In this document: positions 33,790 through 41,412 of the stretch, piece by piece
How the letters are laid out: each line of letters opens with the position of its first letter
Position numbering within the stretch: the stretch's first letter is position 1
NCBI GenBank assembly: GCA_964511555.1
Contig: CAZEFR010000007.1
Location: forward strand, 1-64,000
DNA from: CAIZGX01 sp964511555
GTDB taxonomy: Bacteria > Bacteroidota > Bacteroidia > Flavobacteriales_D > Sanyastnellaceae
DNA: 64,000 nucleotides
Direction: 5' to 3'
Made by a program: the position numbers and the translations under genes
Notes under the pieces: generated by a model
What the model was told of the DNA's origin: nothing
The model's database searches: none
Seen by the model: only the letters and a program-made list of their open reading frames with translations

Positions 33790-35670
33790 TTAGTACTTCT
33801 TTTTCTTAGCACCACCTTCTTTGAATTTCCATCCGCCAGCACGTCCGCTAGAACTTCCAGCTGAGCTACTTGTTGAACTTCTTTCTCCGCTAGATCGTCT
33901 TTCACCGCCGCCAGAACTGCGTTCTGAGGCGCTTCTATCCGACCCACCTGTGCGAGGTCCACGATCACGGTTGTATCCGCCACCTGAACTTCTTTCACCC
34001 CCGCCACGGTTCTCATATCCGCCACTGTAGCTCTTGTTGCCACGCATGCGAACACGTCCGATACCTGCTTCTTGGTTACCACGAGACTCAACACGAATGG
34101 AACGTCCACGGTATTTTACTCCAGCATTGAATACTTCCAATACTTTGTCGTAAGACGCCGTGCGCACTTCGAACAAAGAGAATGTGTCTTTTAAATCAGA
34201 CCACGGAATCTCTTGCTCACTTACTCCGGTTACTTCAGCAATGTATGTCTTCAGTGTGTTGAAAGTGAATTGATCTTTCTTTCCAACGTTAATGTACATC
34301 TTAACAACTCCAGGAGTTGCTCCACGAGCATCACCGCGAGACGCATCGACATTCAAGTCAGGTGCATTCTTGTAATACTCTAAGAAACGGTTGAACTCTG
34401 TAGAAACGAAATGTTGAATCACTTGCTCTTTCGTGAAGTCAGCAAATTCTTCGTAAACAGCTGGTAAATATTTTCCAATATTTCCTTGGTTCACCTCAGT
34501 TTCTTTCACACGATTCACCAAGTGAAGCAATTGCTTCTCACAAACATCTGCAGGCGTAGGAAGTGTTCCTTTGGTAAATGTTGTTTGAATGATTTTCTCT
34601 AATTGCTTAATTCTGAAGTTTTCCTTCATGTTAATTAAAACAATGCTAATTCCTTTCTTACCTGCACGCGCTGTACGTCCACTTCTGTGCGTATAGTTTT
34701 CAATTTCGTCAGGAAGGTTGTACTGGATAACGTGTGTAACGTCATTCACATCAATACCACGAGCGGCCACGTCTGTAGCAACGAGCATTTGAAGTGTACG
34801 GTTACGGTAACGCTTCATTACGTTATCACGCTGTGCTTGTGACAAGTCACCGTGAATTGAATCGGCGTTATATCCATCTTTAATTAAAGCCTCAGAAACA
34901 GATTGAGTTTCAGCTTTTGTTCTACAGAATACAATCGCGAAAATATCAGGATTGTAATCGGCAAGTCTCTTCAACGCTAAATATTTGTCGCGTTGGTGTG
35001 TAACATAATAAACGTGTTCGATGTTCTCGTTACCCGAGTTCTTGTTACCCACAGTAATCTCAACAGGGTTGGTCATGTAGTTGCGAGCAATGCGCGAAAC
35101 TTCTGCAGGCATTGTAGCCGAGAACAACCATGTTTGTTTTTCTTCTGGAGTTTCAGACAAGATAGCGTCTAAATCTTCCTTGAATCCCATGTGAAGCATT
35201 TCATCTGCTTCGTCAAGAACTACAAAGTCAACTGCGCTTAGATCAATTACGCCACGTTCAATTAAATCTAGTGTTCTACCAGGAGTACCTACAAGGATTT
35301 GAGCACCGCGTTTAATTTCACGAATTTGTGTTTCAATGCTTGCTCCGCCATACACTGCAACTACATTAGCTCCTGTAGTATGGGCAGAAAAACGCTGAAT
35401 GTCTTTTGTAATCTGAATGCACAACTCACGCGTTGGTGCAAGAATGAAAGCTTGCGTTTTTTTGTTTTGAAAATCAAGAAGCTCTAACAATGGAAGACCG
35501 AACGCCGCGGTTTTTCCTGTTCCCGTTTGTGCTAATGCAACAACGTCTGTTGTGCCTGTAAGCATGTGCGGAATAGCTTGTTCTTGAATTGGTGTTGGGT
35601 TCTCAAAACCCATTTCAGCGATAGCTGAAACTGTGGTCTTCGATAGACCAAGTTCTTGAAATGTTGTCAT
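33790..35670 (-). CDS. DEAD-box RNA helicase with DbpA domain and Gly/Ser/Arg tail
   Basis: A 626-residue ATP-dependent RNA helicase of the DeaD/CsdA type. It has the Q motif (FENPTPIQEQAI), motif I AQTGTGKT, DEAD as VLDEADEM, SAT as FSATMP, and HRSGRTARAGKKG. A DbpA-like RNA-binding domain lies at about 465-545 and a low-complexity Gly/Ser/Arg/Lys tail at about 545-626. It remodels structured RNA in ribosome assembly or cold. The mRNA has a leader of about 115 nt with hairpins, longer than nearly all others here, so post-transcriptional control is plausible. Confidence 0.95.
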   Translation of the reverse strand: MTTFQELGLSKTTVSAIAEMGFENPTPIQEQAIPHMLTGTTDVVALAQTGTGKTAAFGLPLLELLDFQNKKTQAFILAPTRELCIQITKDIQRFSAHTTGANVVAVYGGASIETQIREIKRGAQILVGTPGRTLDLIERGVIDLSAVDFVVLDEADEMLHMGFKEDLDAILSETPEEKQTWLFSATMPAEVSRIARNYMTNPVEITVGNKNSGNENIEHVYYVTHQRDKYLALKRLADYNPDIFAIVFCRTKAETQSVSEALIKDGYNADSIHGDLSQAQRDNVMKRYRNRTLQMLVATDVAARGIDVNDVTHVIQYNLPDEIENYTHRSGRTARAGKKGISIVLINMKENFRIKQLEKIIQTTFTKGTLPTPADVCEKQLLHLVNRVKETEVNQGNIGKYLPAVYEEFADFTKEQVIQHFVSTEFNRFLEYYKNAPDLNVDASRGDARGATPGVVKMYINVGKKDQFTFNTLKTYIAEVTGVSEQEIPWSDLKDTFSLFEVRTASYDKVLEVFNAGVKYRGRSIRVESRGNQEAGIGRVRMRGNKSYSGGYENRGGGERSSGGGYNRDRGPRTGGSDRSASERSSGGGERRSSGERSSTSSSAGSSSGRAGGWKFKEGGAKKKKY

Positions 35671-35791
35671 ATATTTTATTTAGTCGCCCGATGTCGGATT
35701 GAATTCGACGACCTTATTCCCTGAGCTAAATTCTGTTTACGCCAACAGAAAAAGGAAATGTGATAGTTAAACCCGCCCCTTAAAGGCGGCG
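35671..35791 (-). promoter_or_regulatory. Structured 5' leader of the DEAD-box helicase mRNA
   Basis: Between the -7 box and the ATG lie 121 nt. On the minus strand TTCTGTT/AACAGAA (35731-35750) forms a perfect 7-bp stem with a 6-nt loop, GTCG/CGAC (35693-35709) forms a short stem near the start codon, and CCGCC/GGCGG (35773-35789) lies at the 5' end. This could be autoregulation or cold control. Confidence 0.45.
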
Positions 35792-35799
35792 CAAAGATA
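35792..35799 (-). promoter_or_regulatory. -7 box of the DEAD-box helicase gene
   Basis: TATCTTTG on the minus strand, 121 nt upstream of the ATG. Confidence 0.55.
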
Positions 35800-35823
35800 G
35801 TACTTTTATTAACAATTGTGAAT

Positions 35824-35855
35824 AAAAAAGAAAAGGCGCTGAATTTCAGCGCCTT
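35824..35855 (-). terminator. Terminator of the condensin-like operon
   Basis: AAGGCGCTGA and TCAGCGCCTT form a perfect 10-bp stem with a 3-nt loop. On the minus strand a T-rich run follows. It lies just past the last gene of the operon. Confidence 0.85.
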
Positions 35856-35875
35856 ATGTGTTGGTAAAGTGGTTG

Positions 35876-36334
35876 TTATTCTCCTTCCGTAACTTCAGCT
35901 TCCTGAACTTCTGCGCCAAACATAAAAAGTGCTGCGGCAAAATCACATTCTATTTCATACAATTCAACCATAATGGAATTATACATCTCAGGAGTGTCTA
36001 ATTCGGTGTTGTCGTATTTCATTTCCATTTTGGAAATGCAACGTAAAAATTGTCCGTTATCGTCAGTCATGCTTTGCATCCATTGCATATCTTTTGCCGC
36101 TTTATCTGGATTGTTCGTAACGAATGTGATCATTGCAGTGTTGAATTCCTCTTGTGTTTCTGCAATTAACTTGAAGTTAATGATCTCACGAAATTCTGGA
36201 CTTACATTGTTTTCAATAATATGTGAGCACTCACAAATGTCAATCGCTGCCTGACGTTCAAGCGACTGAGCATTGATGTTGTTGCTAACTAGGCATGCTA
36301 TGGCTAGCGCAAGGGTAAAGATTAGTTTTTTCAT
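35876..36334 (-). CDS. Secreted hypothetical protein coupled to the condensin operon
   Basis: I do not recognise this 152-residue protein. A signal peptide (MKKLIFTLALAIACLVSNN, cleavage near NAQ) predicts export. The mature part is helical and acidic and has four cysteines (two in ICECSHI, one in FLRCISK, one in IECDF), which may pair. Its ATG overlaps the stop of the MksE-like gene as TAATG, so it is translated from the same mRNA and is the last gene before the terminator. An exported protein at the end of a condensin operon is unexpected; it may be a chance operon member. Confidence 0.8.
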   Translation of the reverse strand: MKKLIFTLALAIACLVSNNINAQSLERQAAIDICECSHIIENNVSPEFREIINFKLIAETQEEFNTAMITFVTNNPDKAAKDMQWMQSMTDDNGQFLRCISKMEMKYDNTELDTPEMYNSIMVELYEIECDFAAALFMFGAEVQEAEVTEGE

Positions 36335-36876
36335 TATTCAGCGTTTTGTGTTTCTGGTTCGCCTTTGATGCGCTTCAACGCAAGTTCTTTAGCGAAGTCT
36401 ACAAATACTTTGTAAGCTTGTGTAAAGGTAAAACGGTCTTCGAATGTTTTGTAAATAATATTTCTTCTAGCCATACCATTCAACAAAGTTCTTCTGCTCT
36501 CATTGTCTCGCAAGGTCTTGTTGCTTTCAATTAGATCAATGAAGGAGCTATTTAAGAAGTAGTTGTCAATCTCTTCGAAAGTAAACTCATTGAAGTCGAA
36601 AGACTCGATAAAGTTGCGTCCGTCGCGATCCAACTCGTAGCTAAGAATAGCAATGAAAATGCTCACGTCACGCGAGAAATTTTCTTGAGTGTCTTTGCTG
36701 AGCAAGTAACTGAATTCAGGCTTCATGATCAATTCTAAGTCGAATGAAATCTTGAAGAATTCAGTGTAGAACGATTCGTTTTCTTTCAAACTGTTGAAGT
36801 GTTCTTCGTTGTTCAACAAGAATTTTCCACTCATGAGTTCTTCAACAATTTGTCTATGGTGCGCTGGATATACCAT
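36334..36876 (-). CDS. MksE/MukE-like condensin subunit (candidate)
   Basis: A 180-residue cytoplasmic protein. The pattern LMSGKFLLNNEEHFNSLKENESFYTEFF, then a hydrophobic strand with FSYLLSKDT, a helical stretch SIFIAILSYEL and a basic end RRTLLNGMARRNIIYKTFEDRFTFTQAYKVF resembles the tandem winged-helix (KITE) protein MukE/MksE, which binds the kleisin MksF and the SMC ATPase. The link is inference from pattern, length and neighbours (SMC-like ATPase and kleisin-like gene upstream). One base separates it from the upstream gene and it overlaps the next gene as TAATG. Confidence 0.7.
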   Translation of the reverse strand: MVYPAHHRQIVEELMSGKFLLNNEEHFNSLKENESFYTEFFKISFDLELIMKPEFSYLLSKDTQENFSRDVSIFIAILSYELDRDGRNFIESFDFNEFTFEEIDNYFLNSSFIDLIESNKTLRDNESRRTLLNGMARRNIIYKTFEDRFTFTQAYKVFVDFAKELALKRIKGEPETQNAE

Positions 36877-36877
36877 G

Positions 36878-38074
36878 TTATAATTTTATTGCGGGTTCAA
36901 TTTTCAATTTAGGTACATCGAGAATCGATGTTGTGGTTTCAATGGAAACACGTTCGCTTTTCTTCGAATAATCGATTTGCAATTCTTCGTCAAATAACAA
37001 TCCGGTTACCGCAAAGAACTTATCCGTTTCAATTTGATCGAAGTCTTTTTTCAAGGCTTTGAAACACCATCCGAAGAAGTCGTTCACAGGCATACTTGCC
37101 GAAAGTTTTTCCTTGAATAAGGTTCTGTCGAAAATCCATCGGTCGAAGTCGGCTTCTGAATTTTCAACGATAACTGGCGCTTCAATTTGAAACTGCTCGA
37201 AGAATTCGCGCACTTTGAAGTACATGTCTTTCGCGTAAACCATCGTGCGTGTTCCTTTTAACAAAGGTGGTGTTTCCACTTTGTACGGATTGCGCAAGAA
37301 CTCGATGAACCCTGTGAGGATAAGCGATTCTGTGCGAATGCGCTCGAGCAACGGTAGAAGTTCGTTGGTAAGAATCTTCGACTGCTTCAATAAGTCTTGG
37401 TTGGTTTGAATCAGTTGCGTGTAGAGTTTTTCATATTCACTACGCGTTGTTTCATCGGAGTAGTCGAGACGTTTTCTGTTCGCGTATTCACACACTTCAA
37501 CCAACTTGCTGGTTACCGATTCACTGTGATTAACATCGAGAATGCGGTTCAAAGGAAGAATGTAGTATTCAATCCAGAAGGATGCTTTGTGAACTTTTTC
37601 GCGGTATTGAACGCGATCAATGTTCGATTTCAAATCGCGCGTTTCAGCCAATAAACGGAAGGCGTTTCGTTCAACTAAATCAACGAATTCACGCACTTGT
37701 CCGGAAAGGTTTTTAATTCTTTCCTGAAGAATGTCGCGATCGGAATGCTCGCTTTTGCGAATCTTCATGAACAATTCAGAAATGGCTCCTTTGTATTTCT
37801 CAATGGTTTCTGGAAGAAGCGGTTTGAATTCAAACAACAAAAATTCCATTAACTTGAAATACACATCGCGCATTTCGAAATCACTTCCAATCGAACGAAC
37901 AACGCGGTATTCGCGCAAACGACTTTTCATTTGCGCACCGTGCTTATGACAAATCATATCGAATACTTCCTTCGTAATGATACCGTCTTGTTGTTGGTAT
38001 TCAAACAAGTCGCGCACCACATCGAAGTAGGTGTTCAGGAAGTTTAATATGGTCCGTGGTTCGGCTTTAATCAT
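36878..38074 (-). CDS. MksF/MukF-like kleisin subunit (candidate)
   Basis: A 398-residue, almost fully helical cytoplasmic protein. The N-terminus (about 1-90: ILNFLNTYFDVVRDLF, GIITKEVFDMICHKH) looks like a winged-helix domain. A helical middle follows (about 90-260), and the C-terminus ends in a mixed domain with FDEELQIDY. This order matches MksF/JetA, the kleisin that bridges the SMC heads. No catalytic motif is visible. The ATG at 38074 overlaps the stop of the upstream 35-codon ORF as ATGA, which decides the start; a reading from 38101 would overlap that ORF more. Length is somewhat below the usual 430-500. Confidence 0.68.
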   Translation of the reverse strand: MIKAEPRTILNFLNTYFDVVRDLFEYQQQDGIITKEVFDMICHKHGAQMKSRLREYRVVRSIGSDFEMRDVYFKLMEFLLFEFKPLLPETIEKYKGAISELFMKIRKSEHSDRDILQERIKNLSGQVREFVDLVERNAFRLLAETRDLKSNIDRVQYREKVHKASFWIEYYILPLNRILDVNHSESVTSKLVEVCEYANRKRLDYSDETTRSEYEKLYTQLIQTNQDLLKQSKILTNELLPLLERIRTESLILTGFIEFLRNPYKVETPPLLKGTRTMVYAKDMYFKVREFFEQFQIEAPVIVENSEADFDRWIFDRTLFKEKLSASMPVNDFFGWCFKALKKDFDQIETDKFFAVTGLLFDEELQIDYSKKSERVSIETTTSILDVPKLKIEPAIKL

Positions 38075-38178
38075 TTTTCTTCTGATTCTAAATGGTAGCA
38101 AACTTTTACTTCTTCAATGTCTTGAATGTTTGAAGGGTAAAGCGTTGCGAAGTTTGGGGCAGTTAATAATGTTGACAT
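38071..38178 (-). CDS. Small ORF between the SMC-like and kleisin-like genes
   Basis: A 35-codon ORF fills the gap between the SMC-like and kleisin-like genes. Its ATG uses the last base of the SMC stop (TAATG) and its TGA overlaps the kleisin start (ATGA), so it is linked to both neighbours without spare bases. The peptide starts MSTLLTAPNFATLYPSN and ends in an acidic segment with several Glu and a final Lys. It has no membrane helix and is too short for most gene finders. It could be a real microprotein, perhaps a partner of the condensin, or a leader that couples translation of the kleisin. I know of no homologue. Confidence 0.6.
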   Translation of the reverse strand: MSTLLTAPNFATLYPSNIQDIEEVKVCYHLESEEK

Positions 38179-40841
38179 TAGTTTTCAGATATTTTTAGGT
38201 CTTCACGACGAACAGCGTGCTGCTTGTCGTTCAAATTAATTTTTCCTTTTGAACGGAAGATGAAGTAGTACTTCGAGAATCCGTCATACGGCTGCGGTGC
38301 AGCAAAGATTGGGAGGAAGTTGTGCTCTTTGCAGAACTGAACCAATTGCGGGCGGTTATGCTCGTCTATGGTTCCAATCTCATCGATGAACAGCGCAATC
38401 TTGTTCTCTGGCGCTGAAACGGCTAAACGATTGATAATAGCCATGACAATAACCAAACGAATCATACGGTCAGTTCCATCCGATTCAACTTGTTCTTTCA
38501 AGTCAACACGCTTCAGTTTTCCTTTTACATCGAGATGCAATTCAATATCGAATAAGTCTTCGAAGTCAATGGTCTTTCCGCTGTCGAGGTATTGATTCAA
38601 GATTTTCAAATCTTCACCTTGTTCAAATTCGAAAGCCAATTGCGAATTCAAATTTTCAATCGAAGCAATTCTTTCTAGATCGAACAATACACGTTTGTTG
38701 TCTACGAGTTCAATGCGAAGCGATTCAATGTTCGAGATTCTTGTTTTTGCCAAGCTCTCGTTGAAGCGATTGTATACGAACGTTTTGAATTCTTCGTAAC
38801 GCTTGCGAAGGTTGAATGCAGGGTTTGCAAACTGGGTAGAGATACTTCCCAATAGACCATCGATACTTTTTACTTTATCGTTGATACAAGCAATTTCATC
38901 TTCCACATACTTGATGAATTCTTCTTCATCGGCCATTGCTGAATTCGTTTTGAAACGCAAGTGGTCGAACATGCGGTCTTTGTTGCCTTTCAGCGTGTCG
39001 CGATCGGTATTCGAGATTTTGATTTTTCCGTAAATCTCATCCAACGATTCTGTTGTATTGAATTCTGTTGGAATAATTCCGAAGGTTTCAATTTCGGCTT
39101 TTCTTCTTTTCAATTCAATCAAACGCTCTTCGCTGCGACGCGTCTCTTCGCGCAATGAATCGAGAAGGAGTGTTTTGTCGGAAAGTTCTTTTTTCAACTT
39201 GCTTAAATCACCTTCGCACTTTTCTTTTTCAGCCTTCATGGTGCGTAGTTCTTTTCCTACCGCTTCGGCTTCTTTTTCAAGTTTTGGTTTGTTCTTCAGC
39301 TTGTTCAACTTCTCTTTTACTTCGTCAATGTCAGCAAGAATTGTATTCAACTCTTTTTGCGCTTTGTCGAAGTTCAATGCAACCGCCCAAAGTTTTTCCA
39401 GTTCTGCTTTTTCACGCTTCAATTCTTGAAGCTCATCTTTCAATGATTTTACTGAAGGAATGTCTGCAAGAACTAAATCTTTTGGCAATGTGATTTCACC
39501 ATCGAAGATGCTTAACGTGGTTCCCGCTTTGGTGATTTTTTTCTTCACCAACTTGCTTGGAAGCGCTGCAAATTCTTGAGAAAATACCGTGTTCAAGATT
39601 TTGCGAATGTCATCTTTTGCAGTGATCTTGTGGATTAACTGGTCGTCGTAATTTTTAATTTGTGCTTCAAGCTTTCCACAAGTCATGTCTATCTTTTGAA
39701 GCTTCGCTTCCAAGTTCTTCGAATCTAATTTTTGATTCTCAACCATGGTAATGCGCACTTCCGATTCGCGACGTTTTGCGTCGAGATTCAGCAATGATTC
39801 TTCCAAGAATTTCTTTCCTTCGAAAGAAGCAATTTCATCTAATTGAGTTTGAAGATTGATAAATGTTTTTTCTTGAATCTCAACTTCTAACTCACGCTTT
39901 CCGATTTCGCGGTTTAACTCTTCTTGCTTCGGTTTAAGTTTTTCGTTCAGATTAAGAAGCGTTGTTTGATATTGCTTTTCTTTTTCTAAACGAGAACTAT
40001 CTAGTTCGTTGATAACTCCGTTGTATTGTTTGTCGAAGGCATAAACCAAATCGCTAACGATGCGCGTTTTTGCTTTGAACAAATTCACCACTTCACGGAA
40101 TTCTTCGAACTCCTTTTGAATGCTTTTTACCGTGCGGATTTCTTCGTTGATACGAAGTAAGTCGTTGATGTCTTTTTTGTTTTTCTGTGAAAAACTTAAG
40201 CCTTCATTCTCACGGTTATCCGCAACAATCAAACTTTCTTTTAAGGTCTTGTTCGTGATTAACTTCGAGTTAATCAGGTAACGATAAACCTTGGAGAAGT
40301 TGTTTGAAAGTCCGTCTGTGCGAACACTGTCTTCTAACCAGATAGCAGCATCGTTCTTTCTTCCTCTCGAATAAACTGTATTGAAGACTTCAGTCTTACT
40401 CTTGAATAAATAAAGGTCAACACCTGCGGTTTTGAGTTCGTCTTGAACTTCATCCCATTTGCGAATGCGTTGGTGAGCGCCTTCACTCTTAAAGAAGTTG
40501 TCTGAATTGTATTCGCCGGTAAAACGGAAGTATTCCAATTCCCCATCGCTGTCTCGTTTAACAAGGATACAATAGTTAGAATCGTTCTTCTTGATTTCGA
40601 AAATAATGTAACTCTGATTGTGAGTAGGGAAGTAGTGATGAATAGTTTCCTTGTCTCCACGGCGCTGTCCGGAAAAGGACATCTTCGATCCATCTACAAT
40701 GAACAAGAAGTTCAAGGTGTAAATAAGGGTTGACTTACCAACGTTGTTTGGACCTACCAATTGCAATGAATCGCAATCGTCTAAACGCATTTCCGCGTTC
40801 ACATAGGTGCTGGTGTTTATCCCAATAATTCGGGTTATCAT
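38178..40841 (-). CDS. MksB/MukB-like SMC ATPase
   Basis: An 887-residue SMC-type ATPase. Walker A is VGPNNVGKSTL (G30-S37). Long coiled coils run at about 230-405 and 470-585, and a small globular hinge-like segment lies at about 408-465. The C-motif region reads ESDGTDRM (786-793) instead of LSGGQ. Walker B is IALFIDEIG (815-822), with a D-loop-like IDEHNRPQL and the MukB-like AAPQPYDGFSKYYF after it. This matches MukB/MksB rather than ordinary Smc or RecN. The coils are shorter than in MukB. It is the first gene of the operon with the kleisin and MksE candidates and has its own promoter box 49 nt upstream. Confidence 0.87.
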   Translation of the reverse strand: MITRIIGINTSTYVNAEMRLDDCDSLQLVGPNNVGKSTLIYTLNFLFIVDGSKMSFSGQRRGDKETIHHYFPTHNQSYIIFEIKKNDSNYCILVKRDSDGELEYFRFTGEYNSDNFFKSEGAHQRIRKWDEVQDELKTAGVDLYLFKSKTEVFNTVYSRGRKNDAAIWLEDSVRTDGLSNNFSKVYRYLINSKLITNKTLKESLIVADNRENEGLSFSQKNKKDINDLLRINEEIRTVKSIQKEFEEFREVVNLFKAKTRIVSDLVYAFDKQYNGVINELDSSRLEKEKQYQTTLLNLNEKLKPKQEELNREIGKRELEVEIQEKTFINLQTQLDEIASFEGKKFLEESLLNLDAKRRESEVRITMVENQKLDSKNLEAKLQKIDMTCGKLEAQIKNYDDQLIHKITAKDDIRKILNTVFSQEFAALPSKLVKKKITKAGTTLSIFDGEITLPKDLVLADIPSVKSLKDELQELKREKAELEKLWAVALNFDKAQKELNTILADIDEVKEKLNKLKNKPKLEKEAEAVGKELRTMKAEKEKCEGDLSKLKKELSDKTLLLDSLREETRRSEERLIELKRRKAEIETFGIIPTEFNTTESLDEIYGKIKISNTDRDTLKGNKDRMFDHLRFKTNSAMADEEEFIKYVEDEIACINDKVKSIDGLLGSISTQFANPAFNLRKRYEEFKTFVYNRFNESLAKTRISNIESLRIELVDNKRVLFDLERIASIENLNSQLAFEFEQGEDLKILNQYLDSGKTIDFEDLFDIELHLDVKGKLKRVDLKEQVESDGTDRMIRLVIVMAIINRLAVSAPENKIALFIDEIGTIDEHNRPQLVQFCKEHNFLPIFAAPQPYDGFSKYYFIFRSKGKINLNDKQHAVRREDLKISEN

Positions 40842-40890
40842 ACGAAAAAGTTTAGGTCATGTGTTGTGCGACAAATTCGCACCGAACACA

Positions 40891-40898
40891 CAAATCTA
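40891..40898 (-). promoter_or_regulatory. -7 box of the condensin-like operon
   Basis: TAGATTTG on the minus strand matches TAnnTTTG and lies 49 nt before the ATG of the SMC-like gene. No good -33 TTG is visible. Confidence 0.45.
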
Positions 40899-40956
40899 AA
40901 CGGCTTGCGTCGCTTCGAAAAGGAATGTTAATAAATGTGGAAAAGTAGGCTTTGTG

Positions 40957-41412
40957 CTACTTGCGCTTGTTCTCGAAGAACTGTTTCAGAATGGAAGCAC
41001 AGTCGTCTTCCATAATCCCTCCAATCCATTCAGTCTTAGGGTGTAGCAGTTTTTTATCTTCAGTTTGAAAGATGGAAAACCCCCTTTTCTGGTCGAAGGC
41101 TCCGAACACAATTCGACCAATTCGGGTGTTGTAAGCCGCACCTGCGCACATGACGCAAGGTTCAAGCGTTACATAAAGGGTGCATTTATCCAAGGACTTT
41201 CCGCTCAGATACTCCGAAGCGGCTGTGAACGCTTGCATTTCAGCATGAGCAGTGAAGTCGTGCAGGCGCTCAACCAGGTTGTGTCCACGCGCAATAATTC
41301 GGTCATCGGCAACTATCACACATCCGACTGGAACTTCATCTTGTTCAGCAGCATAGATGGCCTCTTTGATGGCCATCTTCATATAAAATTCGTCTTTGTT
41401 AGCGTCGTTCAA
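40957..41412 (-). CDS. tadA: tRNA-specific adenosine deaminase TadA
   Basis: A 151-residue zinc deaminase that converts A34 to inosine in tRNA-Arg(ACG). The zinc and catalytic motifs are HAEMQAF (His and catalytic Glu) and PCVMCAGA (two Cys). Length and order are normal. It overlaps the glycosyltransferase gene by 14 nt; an internal ATG at 41382 would avoid the overlap but loses the N-terminal helix. Confidence 0.95.
   Translation of the reverse strand: MNDANKDEFYMKMAIKEAIYAAEQDEVPVGCVIVADDRIIARGHNLVERLHDFTAHAEMQAFTAASEYLSGKSLDKCTLYVTLEPCVMCAGAAYNTRIGRIVFGAFDQKRGFSIFQTEDKKLLHPKTEWIGGIMEDDCASILKQFFENKRK

Noticed and set aside
33821..34030. Proline-rich ORF on the plus strand
   Set aside because: It is the complement of the Gly/Ser/Arg tail of the DEAD-box helicase and has no promoter box.
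39058..39493. Plus-strand ORFs of 110-120 codons inside the SMC-like gene
   Set aside because: They run antisense to a conserved ATPase with strong coding signal and have no family match.
35876..40841. A complete Wadjet (JetABCD) plasmid defence system
   Set aside because: No JetD/MksG topoisomerase-like nuclease gene is adjacent; the flanking genes are tadA and a DEAD-box helicase, and gene order differs.
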